NCBI RefSeq assembly: GCF_900120175.1
Contig: NZ_FQLF01000007.1
Coordinates: forward strand, 62,001-126,000
Origin: Oceanicoccus sp. KOV_DT_Chl
GTDB taxonomy: Bacteria; Pseudomonadota; Gammaproteobacteria; Pseudomonadales; Dasaniaceae
Length of the DNA: 64,000 nucleotides
Reading direction: 5' to 3'
The translations under genes were made by a program, and so were the position numbers. Position 1 is the stretch's first letter, and each line of letters starts with the position of its first letter. This document shows, piece after piece, positions 1 to 9,053 of the stretch. The notes beneath the pieces are model-generated. The model was not told the DNA's origin and did not search any database. It saw nothing but the letters and a program-made list of their open reading frames with translations.

Positions 1-767
1 CAATATTGCGAAGAAAAAACTGCCCTTGATAATATTGTCCACCAAATGACTTTGGTGTGAACTAAAATCAAGACCCATATCAATATAGCCGATGACTTCC
101 ACGCTCTCAGCAGCAGAGTCATCCATATCAAAATCCAGCATTTCATCCGCGCGCATTGACACAATCGAGACCGGCGCAATCATTCGCATCAACGAATGCT
201 GCACAGTAATCACATTGCTTATAGCGCGGCCATTTTTTAGCTCGGTACGGGTAAAATCATCAAAGACACTCTTATTAAAGACAGGCACATCAAGGTCAGC
301 TGAAGAGGATGCAATATATTCAGCCAGCACACCAACGCCATCAGCTTTATAAAACTTTAAATAGGATACTTCCGAATAATTATTAATGTAATTTTCTATT
401 GCAGTAAATTCATTGATATCTTGTGACACATAAAGCGGAGTACTGAGTTCGTCCAGTTTATTCATCCATTGCCCAGCTTGCTGTTCAAAAGTATTTTGAA
501 TGGCATTGCTGGAAATGATCCAGAATCCGGTTACCGCCATGATATACACCAGCACCCCCAACTTAACAACAACAATTGGAAGCGGCGCACCAAACTACCT
601 GATTTCTTTCGTCCATGCCTACGTGTCAACAGCTCTGACTGTCGTAATCGGCTGCCAAATTGCGCCCACTTCATTTCAATACAGCCAACTAAATCCTGTA
701 GGCTTTCTTTAACTTGAAGTCGCAATTTTTCTGACATTATTTGTAATTTCTTATACGTCACTTTCAT
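1..767 (-). CDS. membrane sensor-like protein, 3'-partial, frameshifted
   Basis: The gene runs off the left edge. The first 65 or so residues are basic and cytosolic (MSEKLRLQVKESL from residue 11). One transmembrane segment follows (LLLLSWG/VLVYIMAVTGFW), then an extracytoplasmic domain of at least 150 residues. The frame breaks at the C-run 555-559; one added base joins the hydrophobic halves into a continuous transmembrane helix. The next lines would be expected to hold a second transmembrane helix and perhaps a signalling domain, but they are outside the window. It starts 25 bp after the substrate-binding lipoprotein gene, so the two are probably co-transcribed. I do not recognise the family; the layout resembles periplasmic-sensing kinases, cyclases or Smp/YtjB-type proteins. 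Confidence 0.6.
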
Positions 768-792
768 TCAATCCGTTTAATTGCCCCGGCAT

Positions 793-1809
793 CTACAGGG
801 CTAAATTTAGCTGTTCCACAGCTCGTTGATTTATTTCGATTACTGCTTTTTCTAATAATCTAAATGAAGGCCCGGTTGTCGATAGCTGTACAATAGCCTG
901 CTGAGCAATATCGTCTGGATCTGCACCCACGTACATTAAACCGCCATACTTCAGTAACTGCTGATTAAAGAGTGCGACCTGCTTGCCCTGCTTGACACTG
1001 ATACTCATGAAGTCCTTCATCGTGCGACGACTTAAAATGCGATGATCCGGCAATAGCCAATAGCCCTGCACCTCTTCATTTAACTGCTTTAATTCATACA
1101 GCATTTCTTTATCATTGGCGGCCTCTCGGTGTAAAACCTCAATATCAAAACGCTGCCCAGCCAATTTAATCTGTGCAATAGTCTGTTCATTTTGCGGGCC
1201 GGTAATAATGCCGACATGAGTCAAGTTTGGCGCTAACGTTTTCCATGTCGAAAACAATTGATCCGCATCAGGCACCATACTCACACCTGAAAACCCTGCC
1301 TCCAACAAGCCTTCCTGCTGATGATTAAAGACTTGCGCAAATACTCGATGTCTATCCTCAAGGTCTACTGCCCAACGGGCGGCTGCAGCACCAATTAGCA
1401 ACACTTGCTGATGCTTTGAGTTTTTCAAGCGATTAATTTCTGACGCTTGGGGCGCTGGGGAAGACAGCTCAAAGACTTCACTTTCGCCTGCAAACCTCTG
1501 GGCGACCGCATTGGCAATTTGCTGGTAATTTTCATTGCCCTTAATCAACACTATGGCCAACGATTGTGGCTTTGGCTGCTGAGTCGGCACCACGCTTTGC
1601 GGCAGCGGCTCCGAAGTTGGCGAGACTTTAACCGGCGGCTTTACCATTACCACCACCTCATTCGTACTAACGGAATCAGTAGCGGTCTTCATGGGCTCAT
1701 CACGCACCTCAATCGCACTACAACCCTGCAACAATACCAGCAGCAACGCACCTAATTGCAACGATCGTTTAGACCATACCCCTGCATTATACCCAGCTTG
1801 TACAAGCAA
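793..1809 (-). CDS. ABC transporter substrate-binding lipoprotein (COG2984-like)
   Basis: This 338-residue protein has a signal peptide ending in the lipobox LLQGCS (about residues 25-30), so it is probably lipid-anchored outside the inner membrane. A low-complexity Pro/Thr/Ser linker follows to about residue 85. The rest is a two-lobed domain (QSLAIVLIKGNENYQQIANA, LLIGAAAARWAV, GVSMVPDADQ, THVGIITGPQNEQT, GGLMYVGADPDDIAQQA) typical of the ABC_sub_bind family. No permease or ATPase is adjacent. The following gene encodes a membrane sensor, so it may act as a sensory binding protein rather than in uptake. The listed start is TTG; an internal TTG just before the hydrophobic stretch is possible. 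The ligand is unknown. Confidence 0.75.
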   Translation of the reverse strand: MLVQAGYNAGVWSKRSLQLGALLLVLLQGCSAIEVRDEPMKTATDSVSTNEVVVMVKPPVKVSPTSEPLPQSVVPTQQPKPQSLAIVLIKGNENYQQIANAVAQRFAGESEVFELSSPAPQASEINRLKNSKHQQVLLIGAAAARWAVDLEDRHRVFAQVFNHQQEGLLEAGFSGVSMVPDADQLFSTWKTLAPNLTHVGIITGPQNEQTIAQIKLAGQRFDIEVLHREAANDKEMLYELKQLNEEVQGYWLLPDHRILSRRTMKDFMSISVKQGKQVALFNQQLLKYGGLMYVGADPDDIAQQAIVQLSTTGPSFRLLEKAVIEINQRAVEQLNLAL

Positions 1810-2123
1810 CTCTCAGCACCCCGAAACAACAATTAATTGACTAATCAGGCCGGAATTATAGCCAATAAACTGTCGGAACTGTGATGCGAATCACGGTAAT
1901 AATAAGGGTCCGATATACGAATAATTTATAAATAAATCAATAAATTAAATAAAAAGTCATTAGCGTATTTAGATACACCGCGATGCGACAAGGAGTTGTC
2001 AAACTCAAATAAATGACGACCAATTCAAAGTTTTTGCCAGTAAAATGGCGTATCTTCCAAAGACTAACAACATCAGCATATTGACCTATACTCAACTCTC
2101 ATTGATCAGCCAAGGACACACCA
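1810..2123. other. intergenic region, 314 bp, with a CRP-like site
   Basis: This is the divergent spacer between the substrate-binding lipoprotein (minus) and the FimV-domain gene (plus). It is AT-rich around 1915-1960 and holds a CRP/Vfr-like palindrome at 1880-1895. I see no small gene or RNA in it. Confidence 0.5.
1880..1895. promoter_or_regulatory. candidate CRP/Vfr binding site
   Basis: The sequence reads TGTGA-TGCGAA-TCACG, nine of ten core bases of the CRP consensus TGTGA-N6-TCACA. It lies about 70 bp upstream of the substrate-binding lipoprotein start and about 230 bp upstream of the FimV-domain gene. The position suits control of the minus-strand operon. No crp gene is in the window. 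Confidence 0.4.
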
Positions 2124-2531
2124 GTGAAACTGCTAGCCACACTGCCGCTCCCACTAATACGCACAACACTCCTGCTGAGCAGCCTGCTTTTAGCGCTCAC
2201 TACTCATGCTCTGGAACTCGGTGAGATATCCATCAAATCCAATCTAGGGGAACCCCTGAATGCTCAACTGCCTATTCGCAAGCATGAGGATTTTGGTCCA
2301 GCTGAATTATTGATCAACCAGGCACCGGCTGATATTTACAATCAAATGGGCGTTGACCGCAGCGCGCTGTATCAGGAACTGCGGTTTGATGTGAACGAGC
2401 TAGGGCTGCTAACGATATCCTCACCCCAGCCCATTAAAGAACCCTATTTAAATTTCATCCTGCAGTTTCGTTGGGCCGACGGTGAATTGTACCGGGAATT
2501 CAATTTGTTACTGGATCCACCGGCGCCATAA
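2124..2531 (+). CDS. stand-alone FimV N-terminal domain protein
   Basis: This 135-residue protein has a signal peptide (cleavage likely after TTHA) followed immediately by LELGEISIKSNLGEPLNAQL. That is the hallmark opening of FimV/HubP polar-organiser proteins, which in full length exceed 600 residues and carry LysM, transmembrane and TPR parts. Here the protein ends right after the N-terminal domain (RWADGELYREFNLLLDPP), with a stop at 2529-2531 and another gene 10 bp on. It is probably periplasmic. It starts with GTG. It may be a genuine short paralogue; function unknown. Confidence 0.7.
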   Translation: MKLLATLPLPLIRTTLLLSSLLLALTTHALELGEISIKSNLGEPLNAQLPIRKHEDFGPAELLINQAPADIYNQMGVDRSALYQELRFDVNELGLLTISSPQPIKEPYLNFILQFRWADGELYREFNLLLDPPAP

Positions 2532-2541
2532 GCCAGCAGTA

Positions 2542-3734
2542 TCAGGCCTTCTCCACGGCTTTCGCCAGATGATCTATCTGGCCGTCCTCACTCCCTAACA
2601 ACACATCATTGTAATGACGCTGACCGCGGTGATGCTGGAAATCACGATCAAAATTCAGCAACACACTGATCCGGTATTCATGACTCCCTAGTGCAGGTGG
2701 TGGCGCGCAATGCATAACATCACTGTAGTGCAAGCTCACATCTCCCGCCTTCGCCGCAACCGTCACACCAGTTGGCGCTGCATTATCGTTGGCATCCATA
2801 AAACCAAAGCTAGCCTTATGCGAGCCCGGTAAAAACTTTAATGCCCCGGCTGCTGGTGTTGCGTCATATAAATAAATACTGCAGATAATCTTCGGGCACA
2901 TCACCGCATGACCTCCCAATCCGCAATCGCGATGCCAGGGTAAATCCGATAAGCCCGCCACCATAGCGGGATTTTTGTAGACAACCGTAACCCCGTCCAC
3001 TTCATCAGGGCTCATCGCTTTTAACTCCGGCAACATCGCTTCGATTTTTTTGACTTGGGGATGTTGATACAAACGGTTAAACTCAGCCAACACCGCAGCG
3101 TGAATCACCCGGGTCAAGACAGCATCGCCCCTTTGATTTTTCCCCCACCAGGAAGTGTTATCCCCCTCTTTCGCCATCGATTTCAATTTTTCTGCACCCG
3201 ACCGAAACAGAGTTAACTCCTGCTCTGAAAACACATTTTTCAACAGCACATAACCTGTTGCGTCCAGAAAATCTCTTATCGGTACCGTATCATCCGTTAA
3301 AGGAAATACCGCCGCAGGATCTATCACCACTCCCCTGCTAGACGTAATCGGCAGACTCGCGTCATATAAAGGCCTACCGTGAAACATCGCACGTATTGCC
3401 GGCTCCCACCGGATGAAATTCATCGGGTCACCTCGCACTACCGTAATACTATTGCCATACACCAAACCGGGGCCGACTCTAAATCATGTACCAAGCCCTG
3501 CCAGCTACTGGCCTCGATCTCAATAATGGTTTCCGCCTCTGTGCCTGCAACAATAGCAATACTCTCGCTGCCAGGCATATAACTATAAGCGTGATCAGAA
3601 TCCTTTAAGATAAAACCAATACTGGGTAATTCTCGTGCTGCCATCGCAGCGAGTACACCGTTACCTGAAGCTAATCGACCGGGTAAATCCCGCAAATGGA
3701 ATTCATGGAAGTCAATTTCAGGAAAATCATTCAT
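2542..3734 (-). CDS. phytanoyl-CoA dioxygenase family protein, frameshifted
   Basis: Two overlapping frames encode one protein of about 397 residues. The N-terminal part (MNDFPEIDFHEF..., 98 residues) resembles a small sterol-carrier-like domain ending QGLVHDLESAP. The C-terminal part carries the Fe(II)/2-oxoglutarate oxygenase core: LPWHRDCGLGG supplies the first His and Asp, MHCAPPP the distal His, and HEYRISVLLNF the Arg for 2-oxoglutarate. The frame breaks at the CCGGGG run 3467-3472; one added base gives ...ESAPGLVYGNS..., a smooth junction. It is divergent from cinA. Substrate unknown; a hydroxylase on a lipid or small molecule is likely from the family. Confidence 0.75.
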
Positions 3735-3893
3735 GGTTTCTTACCTATCAAATAGTTTTGTTTGGCAAACAACATATGCGGATAACAATTAACTACAGCC
3801 AATTGAAAACGGATTCGTTACTATAGCGTCCTTACTTGTATTGCTGCAATTTGTCTGCGGACACCATAACCATCAAAACACTATAAAGCGATT

Positions 3894-5162
3894 ATGAAAA
3901 TACAATTATTACTCACCGGTAATGAACTTATGTCGGGACATACCGTGGACTCCAACTCGGCTATGATCGCAGAATTATTGGCCAACAAAACCTATAACAT
4001 TCACCGTAAAGTCACGATCAGCGATGATATCAATGGCTTGGTAACAGAGATGGATCTTATCAGCCAACAAGCCGACGTGCTTATAGTCAATGGCGGTTTG
4101 GGACCAACTGTTGACGACCTGACGGCTCAAGCACTGTCGCTGCTAGTCAAGCAGCCCATCGAAGTAAATCGCACCGCAGCAAACCATCTGCAACAGTGGT
4201 GTGATCGACGCAAACTGCCGATGAATGATGCCAACCTGAAACAAGCACAACTCCCCAAGGGCGTCGAAATCATTCCCAACCCCACCGGCAGTGCCGTCGG
4301 TTTTTGCATCAATCACAACGACTGCTTGATCATTTGCACGCCGGGTGTACCCAGTGAATTACGCTTAATGATGGAACAAACCATCGTCGAACTCATTTGC
4401 CAGCGCTTTCCCAATGACGAATATATTTCAACGATCCGCCTCCAGACTTTTGGGCTAGGTGAATCCAGCTTGCAGCAATTAGTGAATAAAGAACTGACTG
4501 ACTGGCCCGCCGAAGTGGAACTGGGATTTAGAGCGGGCCTACCCTTATTGGAAGTAAAACTCAGCATTCATAATACCGCGCACCAAGCCTTGCAAAAAAA
4601 GTGCTACCAGCAATTACAAGAAAAAATTGGTGACTATATTATTGGTGAAAACAACTGCACACTAGCGTCAGCAGTGATTGATTTACTCAACAGAAGACAA
4701 CAAAAAATTACCACCGCCGAATCCTGTACTGGTGGTTTAATTGCCGCATCAATCACTGAAATAGCCGGGGCATCTGCGGTGTTTGAAGCCGGCTTTGTCA
4801 CCTATTCCAACAGTATGAAGCAGCAACTAATCGGAGTTGACCCCGCAATATTGTTAGCGCATGGCGCGGTCAGCGAACCCGTAGTACTGGCAATGGCTGC
4901 CGGCGCTATTAGCCGCAGCGGCGCTGATTATGCCATCGCAGTTTCTGGTATTGCCGGACCAGACGGCGGTAGCGATGACAAACCCGTCGGAACTGTTTGG
5001 ATGGCTTGGGGGGCTAAGGGCAACCTGCAAAGTCGGCGTTTACAATTTAACGCTTCACGACAATGGTTCCAGCAAATAGTCACCGCTACTACGCTGGACT
5101 TAATCCGCCGGGAATTATCAGGCATAGAAACCACCCCGCGGTATTTTCAAAAAAAGAAGTAA
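3894..5162 (+). CDS. cinA: CinA-like nicotinamide-nucleotide amidohydrolase
   Basis: The protein is 422 residues long, the usual length of two-domain CinA. The N-terminal molybdopterin-binding-like domain (COG1058) begins LLLTGNELMSGHTVDSNS and has NGGLGPTVDDLT, assigned to ADP-ribose pyrophosphatase activity in characterised homologues. The C-terminal PncC domain has TAESCTGGLIAA and SGIAGPDGGS, and deamidates nicotinamide mononucleotide to recycle pyridine nucleotides. It is cytoplasmic. It is monocistronic here, convergent with a lipoprotein gene 12 bp away. A short hairpin, tagcctt/aaggcta, follows the stop but has no T-tract. Confidence 0.9.
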   Translation: MKIQLLLTGNELMSGHTVDSNSAMIAELLANKTYNIHRKVTISDDINGLVTEMDLISQQADVLIVNGGLGPTVDDLTAQALSLLVKQPIEVNRTAANHLQQWCDRRKLPMNDANLKQAQLPKGVEIIPNPTGSAVGFCINHNDCLIICTPGVPSELRLMMEQTIVELICQRFPNDEYISTIRLQTFGLGESSLQQLVNKELTDWPAEVELGFRAGLPLLEVKLSIHNTAHQALQKKCYQQLQEKIGDYIIGENNCTLASAVIDLLNRRQQKITTAESCTGGLIAASITEIAGASAVFEAGFVTYSNSMKQQLIGVDPAILLAHGAVSEPVVLAMAAGAISRSGADYAIAVSGIAGPDGGSDDKPVGTVWMAWGAKGNLQSRRLQFNASRQWFQQIVTATTLDLIRRELSGIETTPRYFQKKK

Positions 5163-5174
5163 TAGCCTTGAAGG

Positions 5175-5864
5175 CTAGATTGGCAGGAATACTGACAAGG
5201 TACTTTTCAAAACGGTATTTATAGTGCGATTATCACGATCGGCAATAATTTTCGCCATTAAATCCTGCGTTTGAATGAGTTTACCGTACAAGCGATCAAA
5301 ACTCGTGTTATCCAATACACCGTTGCGTCGGTTACTAATAATAAACGCCCTGCCAGCGGTGTTCTTTTTATGCTTCAGTTTCCAGGCCATAACCTCGATA
5401 TTTCTGGCACTGTTATAAAGCACCTGCGCATCCAACTCGTCCGTCAGAAAAAAGTCATCGTTGTAATTATACGAATGCCGCAACATGCCTGTTAAACCCA
5501 CCATCAGTGCAAATACCCGATCGCCCTCAAAACGGGAATCAAACGCTAAACTCATCGCCGATATCTCTTCTGCAAACTGCAACTCGGCAAAACGTAAATG
5601 GCCAGATTGCTGAAACAACATCTGCTCTCGCTGCTTTACCGTCATAGCCACATTTTTCGCCAGCTCGGATGGGTTTCGCTTATACAGTTTTTGTAGCAGT
5701 CTAATTAAAACCTGCTGATTTTCTTGCCACACCATGTCCGTCACCATATCAATATCGGACTTGGCTAATTGCTTGATATGAAAACCCTGGGTACTACAAC
5801 CCTGCAAGAATACAACTAACAACACGGATAACAAATAACGGTAGTTACGACACAACAACTTCAT
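5175..5864 (-). CDS. uncharacterised lipoprotein
   Basis: This 229-residue protein has a signal peptide ending in the lipobox FLQGCS (about residues 19-24), so it is an envelope lipoprotein. The remainder is rich in charged helices (SDIDMVTDMVWQENQQVLI, RNPSELAKNVAMTVKQRE, DSRFEGDRVFALMVGLTGML). I do not recognise a named domain. It starts 3 bp after the MFS exporter stop, so it is very probably co-transcribed with the exporter. Confidence 0.75.
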   Translation of the reverse strand: MKLLCRNYRYLLSVLLVVFLQGCSTQGFHIKQLAKSDIDMVTDMVWQENQQVLIRLLQKLYKRNPSELAKNVAMTVKQREQMLFQQSGHLRFAELQFAEEISAMSLAFDSRFEGDRVFALMVGLTGMLRHSYNYNDDFFLTDELDAQVLYNSARNIEVMAWKLKHKKNTAGRAFIISNRRNGVLDNTSFDRLYGKLIQTQDLMAKIIADRDNRTINTVLKSTLSVFLPI

Positions 5865-5867
5865 GTA

Positions 5868-7118
5868 TTAACCCGCATCAGCCTCTGGATCTTTTAGTTT
5901 GATAGCATAGAAAAATAAGGGGACTAACACCAAACCGGCGAACCAGTAAGTATAACTGGGCTCTATAGAATAAATAAAACCGCCTAGCAACGGACCAATC
6001 ACATACCCCATGCCTGGTGCCGAGGCTGACAAACCTGCCAACGCGCCTTGCTCGTCATGATTCACCGTCATAGTGGCCGTGACGTTATAGCCGGGTGATG
6101 CCATCCCCATGCCCATTCCAAATAGACCCATACCCACCATCAACCAGAATAATGCTGCGGTATTTGCAAGTAATAAATAACCAGCAATCACCAGGGGTAA
6201 ACCTACCCGAAACAACCTCATAGGGTGAACATTCCAGCGCTGTACAATCACTAACTGTGAAAATAACATCGCCGATGAACACACCACCATTGCCAAGGCA
6301 AACTGCTGTACCGCCTGTTTGGATTCCAACTGCAATACATCCTGAAAATAAAACCCCAGAGTTTGCTGCACCATACCCATCATCGTATACAGCACTAAGC
6401 CGATACCTAAATAAACACGGTAACGTTTATCGAAATAGCGCAGCCTGGGCAGCTCCCGCCTCTTCGAAATATCCAAACCACTATCGGGCAATAAACGCCA
6501 CACCAAAATAGCCGCCACAAAGGTAAGAAAAGCTTGTAAATACAGTGGCGCTAAATAACTAATTGCCACCAGTGTACCCAACGCGGGCCCAACCATAGTG
6601 CCTATTTGGCTCGCCGCAGACATCTTCCCCATGCCTTTGGTACGCTTCTGCAAGCTAGTCACATCGATCATATAAGCCGACGCCGCCGGATGCGTTGCGG
6701 ACATTACCAGCACCAATAAAATCCGCGTCACCATTAACATGAGATAAAGCCCAAAGCCCGCCAGCACCCCATTCAAACCCAATTGCGCACTGCCATTAAA
6801 TGCCAGTGTCCCCAGTGTATAGCCCAGCAACCCAATGATAATGATCGGCTTACGGCCAACCCGGTCACTGCGCCGCCCCCAATAAGGCGCAGCTATAAAA
6901 AAAGTAAGCGACGCTATGGAGGTCAATGAAGTAATGGCTAGCTCTTTCAGCGCAAAAGCACCAAAAAATGGAAGATTGACGACCAACTGGTCCAATGCCA
7001 GTTCCCGTCCCAGCATCGGAATAACCGCAAACACCACTGTCTGGCCCATACCAGTAGCCATAATGGCAAAATACAGAGCAAATAATTGTTTTTGAGAAAC
7101 TTTAACAGGCGTTTGCAT
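5868..7118 (-). CDS. MFS transporter (drug efflux-like)
   Basis: This 416-residue protein has about twelve hydrophobic segments. After the second comes the MFS motif A, PYWGRRSDRVGRKPI. GMGMASPGYNVTATM and APGMGYVIGPLLGGF in the C-terminal half resemble TetA/MdtG-type proton antiporters. It would sit in the inner membrane and export a small molecule; the substrate cannot be read from the sequence. It is first in a two-gene unit with the downstream lipoprotein and is divergent from the AbgT transporter across 174 bp. Confidence 0.85.
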   Translation of the reverse strand: MQTPVKVSQKQLFALYFAIMATGMGQTVVFAVIPMLGRELALDQLVVNLPFFGAFALKELAITSLTSIASLTFFIAAPYWGRRSDRVGRKPIIIIGLLGYTLGTLAFNGSAQLGLNGVLAGFGLYLMLMVTRILLVLVMSATHPAASAYMIDVTSLQKRTKGMGKMSAASQIGTMVGPALGTLVAISYLAPLYLQAFLTFVAAILVWRLLPDSGLDISKRRELPRLRYFDKRYRVYLGIGLVLYTMMGMVQQTLGFYFQDVLQLESKQAVQQFALAMVVCSSAMLFSQLVIVQRWNVHPMRLFRVGLPLVIAGYLLLANTAALFWLMVGMGLFGMGMGMASPGYNVTATMTVNHDEQGALAGLSASAPGMGYVIGPLLGGFIYSIEPSYTYWFAGLVLVPLFFYAIKLKDPEADAG

Positions 7119-7292
7119 TAGGACGGCAGTTCAATAAGACTATGTGGGAATGTTAGCAACAACAGTAACGAGCAAGCAGTGATTTAGCAAGGCGCGTTAC
7201 TTGTCAGCGGCTCAGCTTACTAAACTGATTAGATAATAATTTTGTGGCCACCAAATGAACTATCGGCTATCACTACTCAAAGAGAACACACC

Positions 7293-8870
7293 ATGAACCA
7301 CACCTCGCTCAGTGAGCGACTTCTGATAAAAATTGAACAGGCGGGAAATAAACTGCCTCACCCCACTCTATTATTTATTTATCTGTGTGGTTTTATTATT
7401 GCCCTCTCCGCAATAACTGCGGCAATGGATATACACGCCATACATCCGGTTAGTGGCGACACCATCACCGTAAGCAGCCTACTCAGCCGTGATGGTCTAC
7501 ATCTCATATTAACTAAAAGCGTTAGCAACTTTACCCAATTTGCACCCGTAGGCTCGGTGTTAGTCGCTATTATGGGCATCGGTGTCGCTGAGCGTTCGGG
7601 ATTAATCGCTGCAGTGCTGACCGCCACAGTATTAAAGGCACCCAGACAATTATTGAGTTTCTTTATTGTATTTAGCGGTGTGCTATCAAGCCTGGCAATG
7701 GATACTGGCTATGTGGTGCTCATACCTTTAGCCGCGCTGGTTTTTCAAGCTGCTGGACGTCACCCAATTGCCGGTATTGCCGCAGCATTTGCTGGCGTAT
7801 CCGGAGGCTTTAGCGCCAATCTTTTAATCGGCCCGGTGGATGCAATTCTGGGCGGAATCTCAGCAGAAGCTGCATCATTGGTCAAACCCGGTTACGAAGT
7901 TAGTGCCGCCGCCAATTATTATTTTATTATTGTGTCAACATTACTCATCAGCGTAGTAGGTACATGGATCACAGAAAAAATTGTGATCCCCCGCTTGGGT
8001 GAAACGACTGCAAACATTACCGAAGCCGTAAGAACCACTCTGAATCCTGCAGAAAAAAAGGCGTTGCAAAGCGTAGGTCTATTTTCAGTTGTTTGCATTG
8101 CCCTATTATTAGCCACTCTTATACCGGAACAAGGGTTACTGCGTGCGGATAACGGCAGCATTTTAAACTCGCCTTTTATCAAAGGCATTGTGGTTCTCAT
8201 TGCTATTTATGCTGCCATCGCTGGCTTACTGTACGGCAAAGTCAGTGGTAATTTTACTCGACAAGATGATTTTATTGACGGTATGGAAACCAGTATCAGC
8301 ATGATGGCAAGCTACATTGTGCTGATGTTTTTTGCGGCGCAATTTGTTAGTTATTTTAACTGGAGTCAACTGGGTGCTATTAGTGCAATTAATGGCGCGC
8401 AATTTTTGCAGTCGATGAATTTGAGTGCGCCCACCCTAATGGTGAGCTTCGTTATTATGTCGGCGTTAATCAACTGCTTAATTGGCAGCTCATCCGCCAA
8501 GTGGGCATTGTTTGCCCCCATCTTTGTCCCGATGTTTTTATTATTGGGCATTAGCCCTGAAGCCACTCAAGTCGCTTACCGGATCGGTGATAGCTCGACC
8601 AATATCATTACGCCACTGATGCCGTATTTTGGGGTGGTCGTCGCTTTTGTACAGCGTTACGACAAAGAAGCTGGGATAGGCACTATCATTGCAACCATGC
8701 TGCCTTACTCGATAGCCTTCCTGGTCAGCTGGTCAGCCCTATTGGTATTGTGGATTTTGCTGGATTGGCCACTGGGACCGGGGCGGGAATATTTTTATAA
8801 CTGCTTACTTAATAACCAACAAAAAATAACTATGTCAGTCGAGTATTGCACTCGCTTCTGTCCGGGATAA
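7293..8870 (+). CDS. AbgT family transporter
   Basis: The 525-residue integral membrane protein begins at ATG 7293, preceded by AGAGAA. An in-frame extension upstream to 7242 lacks a ribosome site. AbgT features include NKLPHPTLLFIYLCGF near the start, SGGFSANLLIGPVDAILGG, LINCLIGSSSAKWALFAPIF and RIGDSSTNIITPLMPYFGV. The family comprises H+-driven importers of p-aminobenzoyl-glutamate or exporters of sulfonamides. The last 11 residues (SVEYCTRFCPG) and the stop codon lie inside the left arm of the inverted-repeat element at 8838, so the natural C-terminus has been replaced; the family usually ends soon after the PLGPG motif. Confidence 0.9.
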   Translation: MNHTSLSERLLIKIEQAGNKLPHPTLLFIYLCGFIIALSAITAAMDIHAIHPVSGDTITVSSLLSRDGLHLILTKSVSNFTQFAPVGSVLVAIMGIGVAERSGLIAAVLTATVLKAPRQLLSFFIVFSGVLSSLAMDTGYVVLIPLAALVFQAAGRHPIAGIAAAFAGVSGGFSANLLIGPVDAILGGISAEAASLVKPGYEVSAAANYYFIIVSTLLISVVGTWITEKIVIPRLGETTANITEAVRTTLNPAEKKALQSVGLFSVVCIALLLATLIPEQGLLRADNGSILNSPFIKGIVVLIAIYAAIAGLLYGKVSGNFTRQDDFIDGMETSISMMASYIVLMFFAAQFVSYFNWSQLGAISAINGAQFLQSMNLSAPTLMVSFVIMSALINCLIGSSSAKWALFAPIFVPMFLLLGISPEATQVAYRIGDSSTNIITPLMPYFGVVVAFVQRYDKEAGIGTIIATMLPYSIAFLVSWSALLVLWILLDWPLGPGREYFYNCLLNNQQKITMSVEYCTRFCPG

Positions 8871-9035
8871 ATCTAAAACACACCAGATAAGTTGAAGTCA
8901 TCCCCGACGCCGATCTGGAATGACGAATAAAAAATTGAGTCTCCGTCTTATCTCGACACGTTTCGTGCTATTAGTGAAGGCTGAAACTCTAAAACTGCTA
9001 ATTTATCCCGGACAGAAGTGAGCCCAATATTCGAC
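8838..9035. mobile_element. MITE-like element with 35-bp terminal inverted repeats
   Basis: The left arm (8838-8872) and the right arm (9001-9035) are inverted copies matching at 31 of 35 positions. The inner 19 bases, including cttctgtccgggataaat, are identical. The 128-bp interior has no ORF. It holds a second, shorter inverted motif at 8897-8924 (gtcatccc...ggaatgac) resembling common dispersed intergenic repeats. No transposase is present and I see no clear target-site duplication. The left arm supplies the end of the AbgT gene; the right arm ends 18 bp from the phoU stop. It could instead be a large transcript-processing hairpin, but arm length and spacing favour a non-autonomous transposable element. 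Confidence 0.6.
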
Positions 9036-9053
9036 AGATAGCCAACAAGCTCT

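Noticed and set aside
5163-5177. Hairpin after cinA as a terminator
   Set aside because: Stem of 7 bp with no T-tract on either side.
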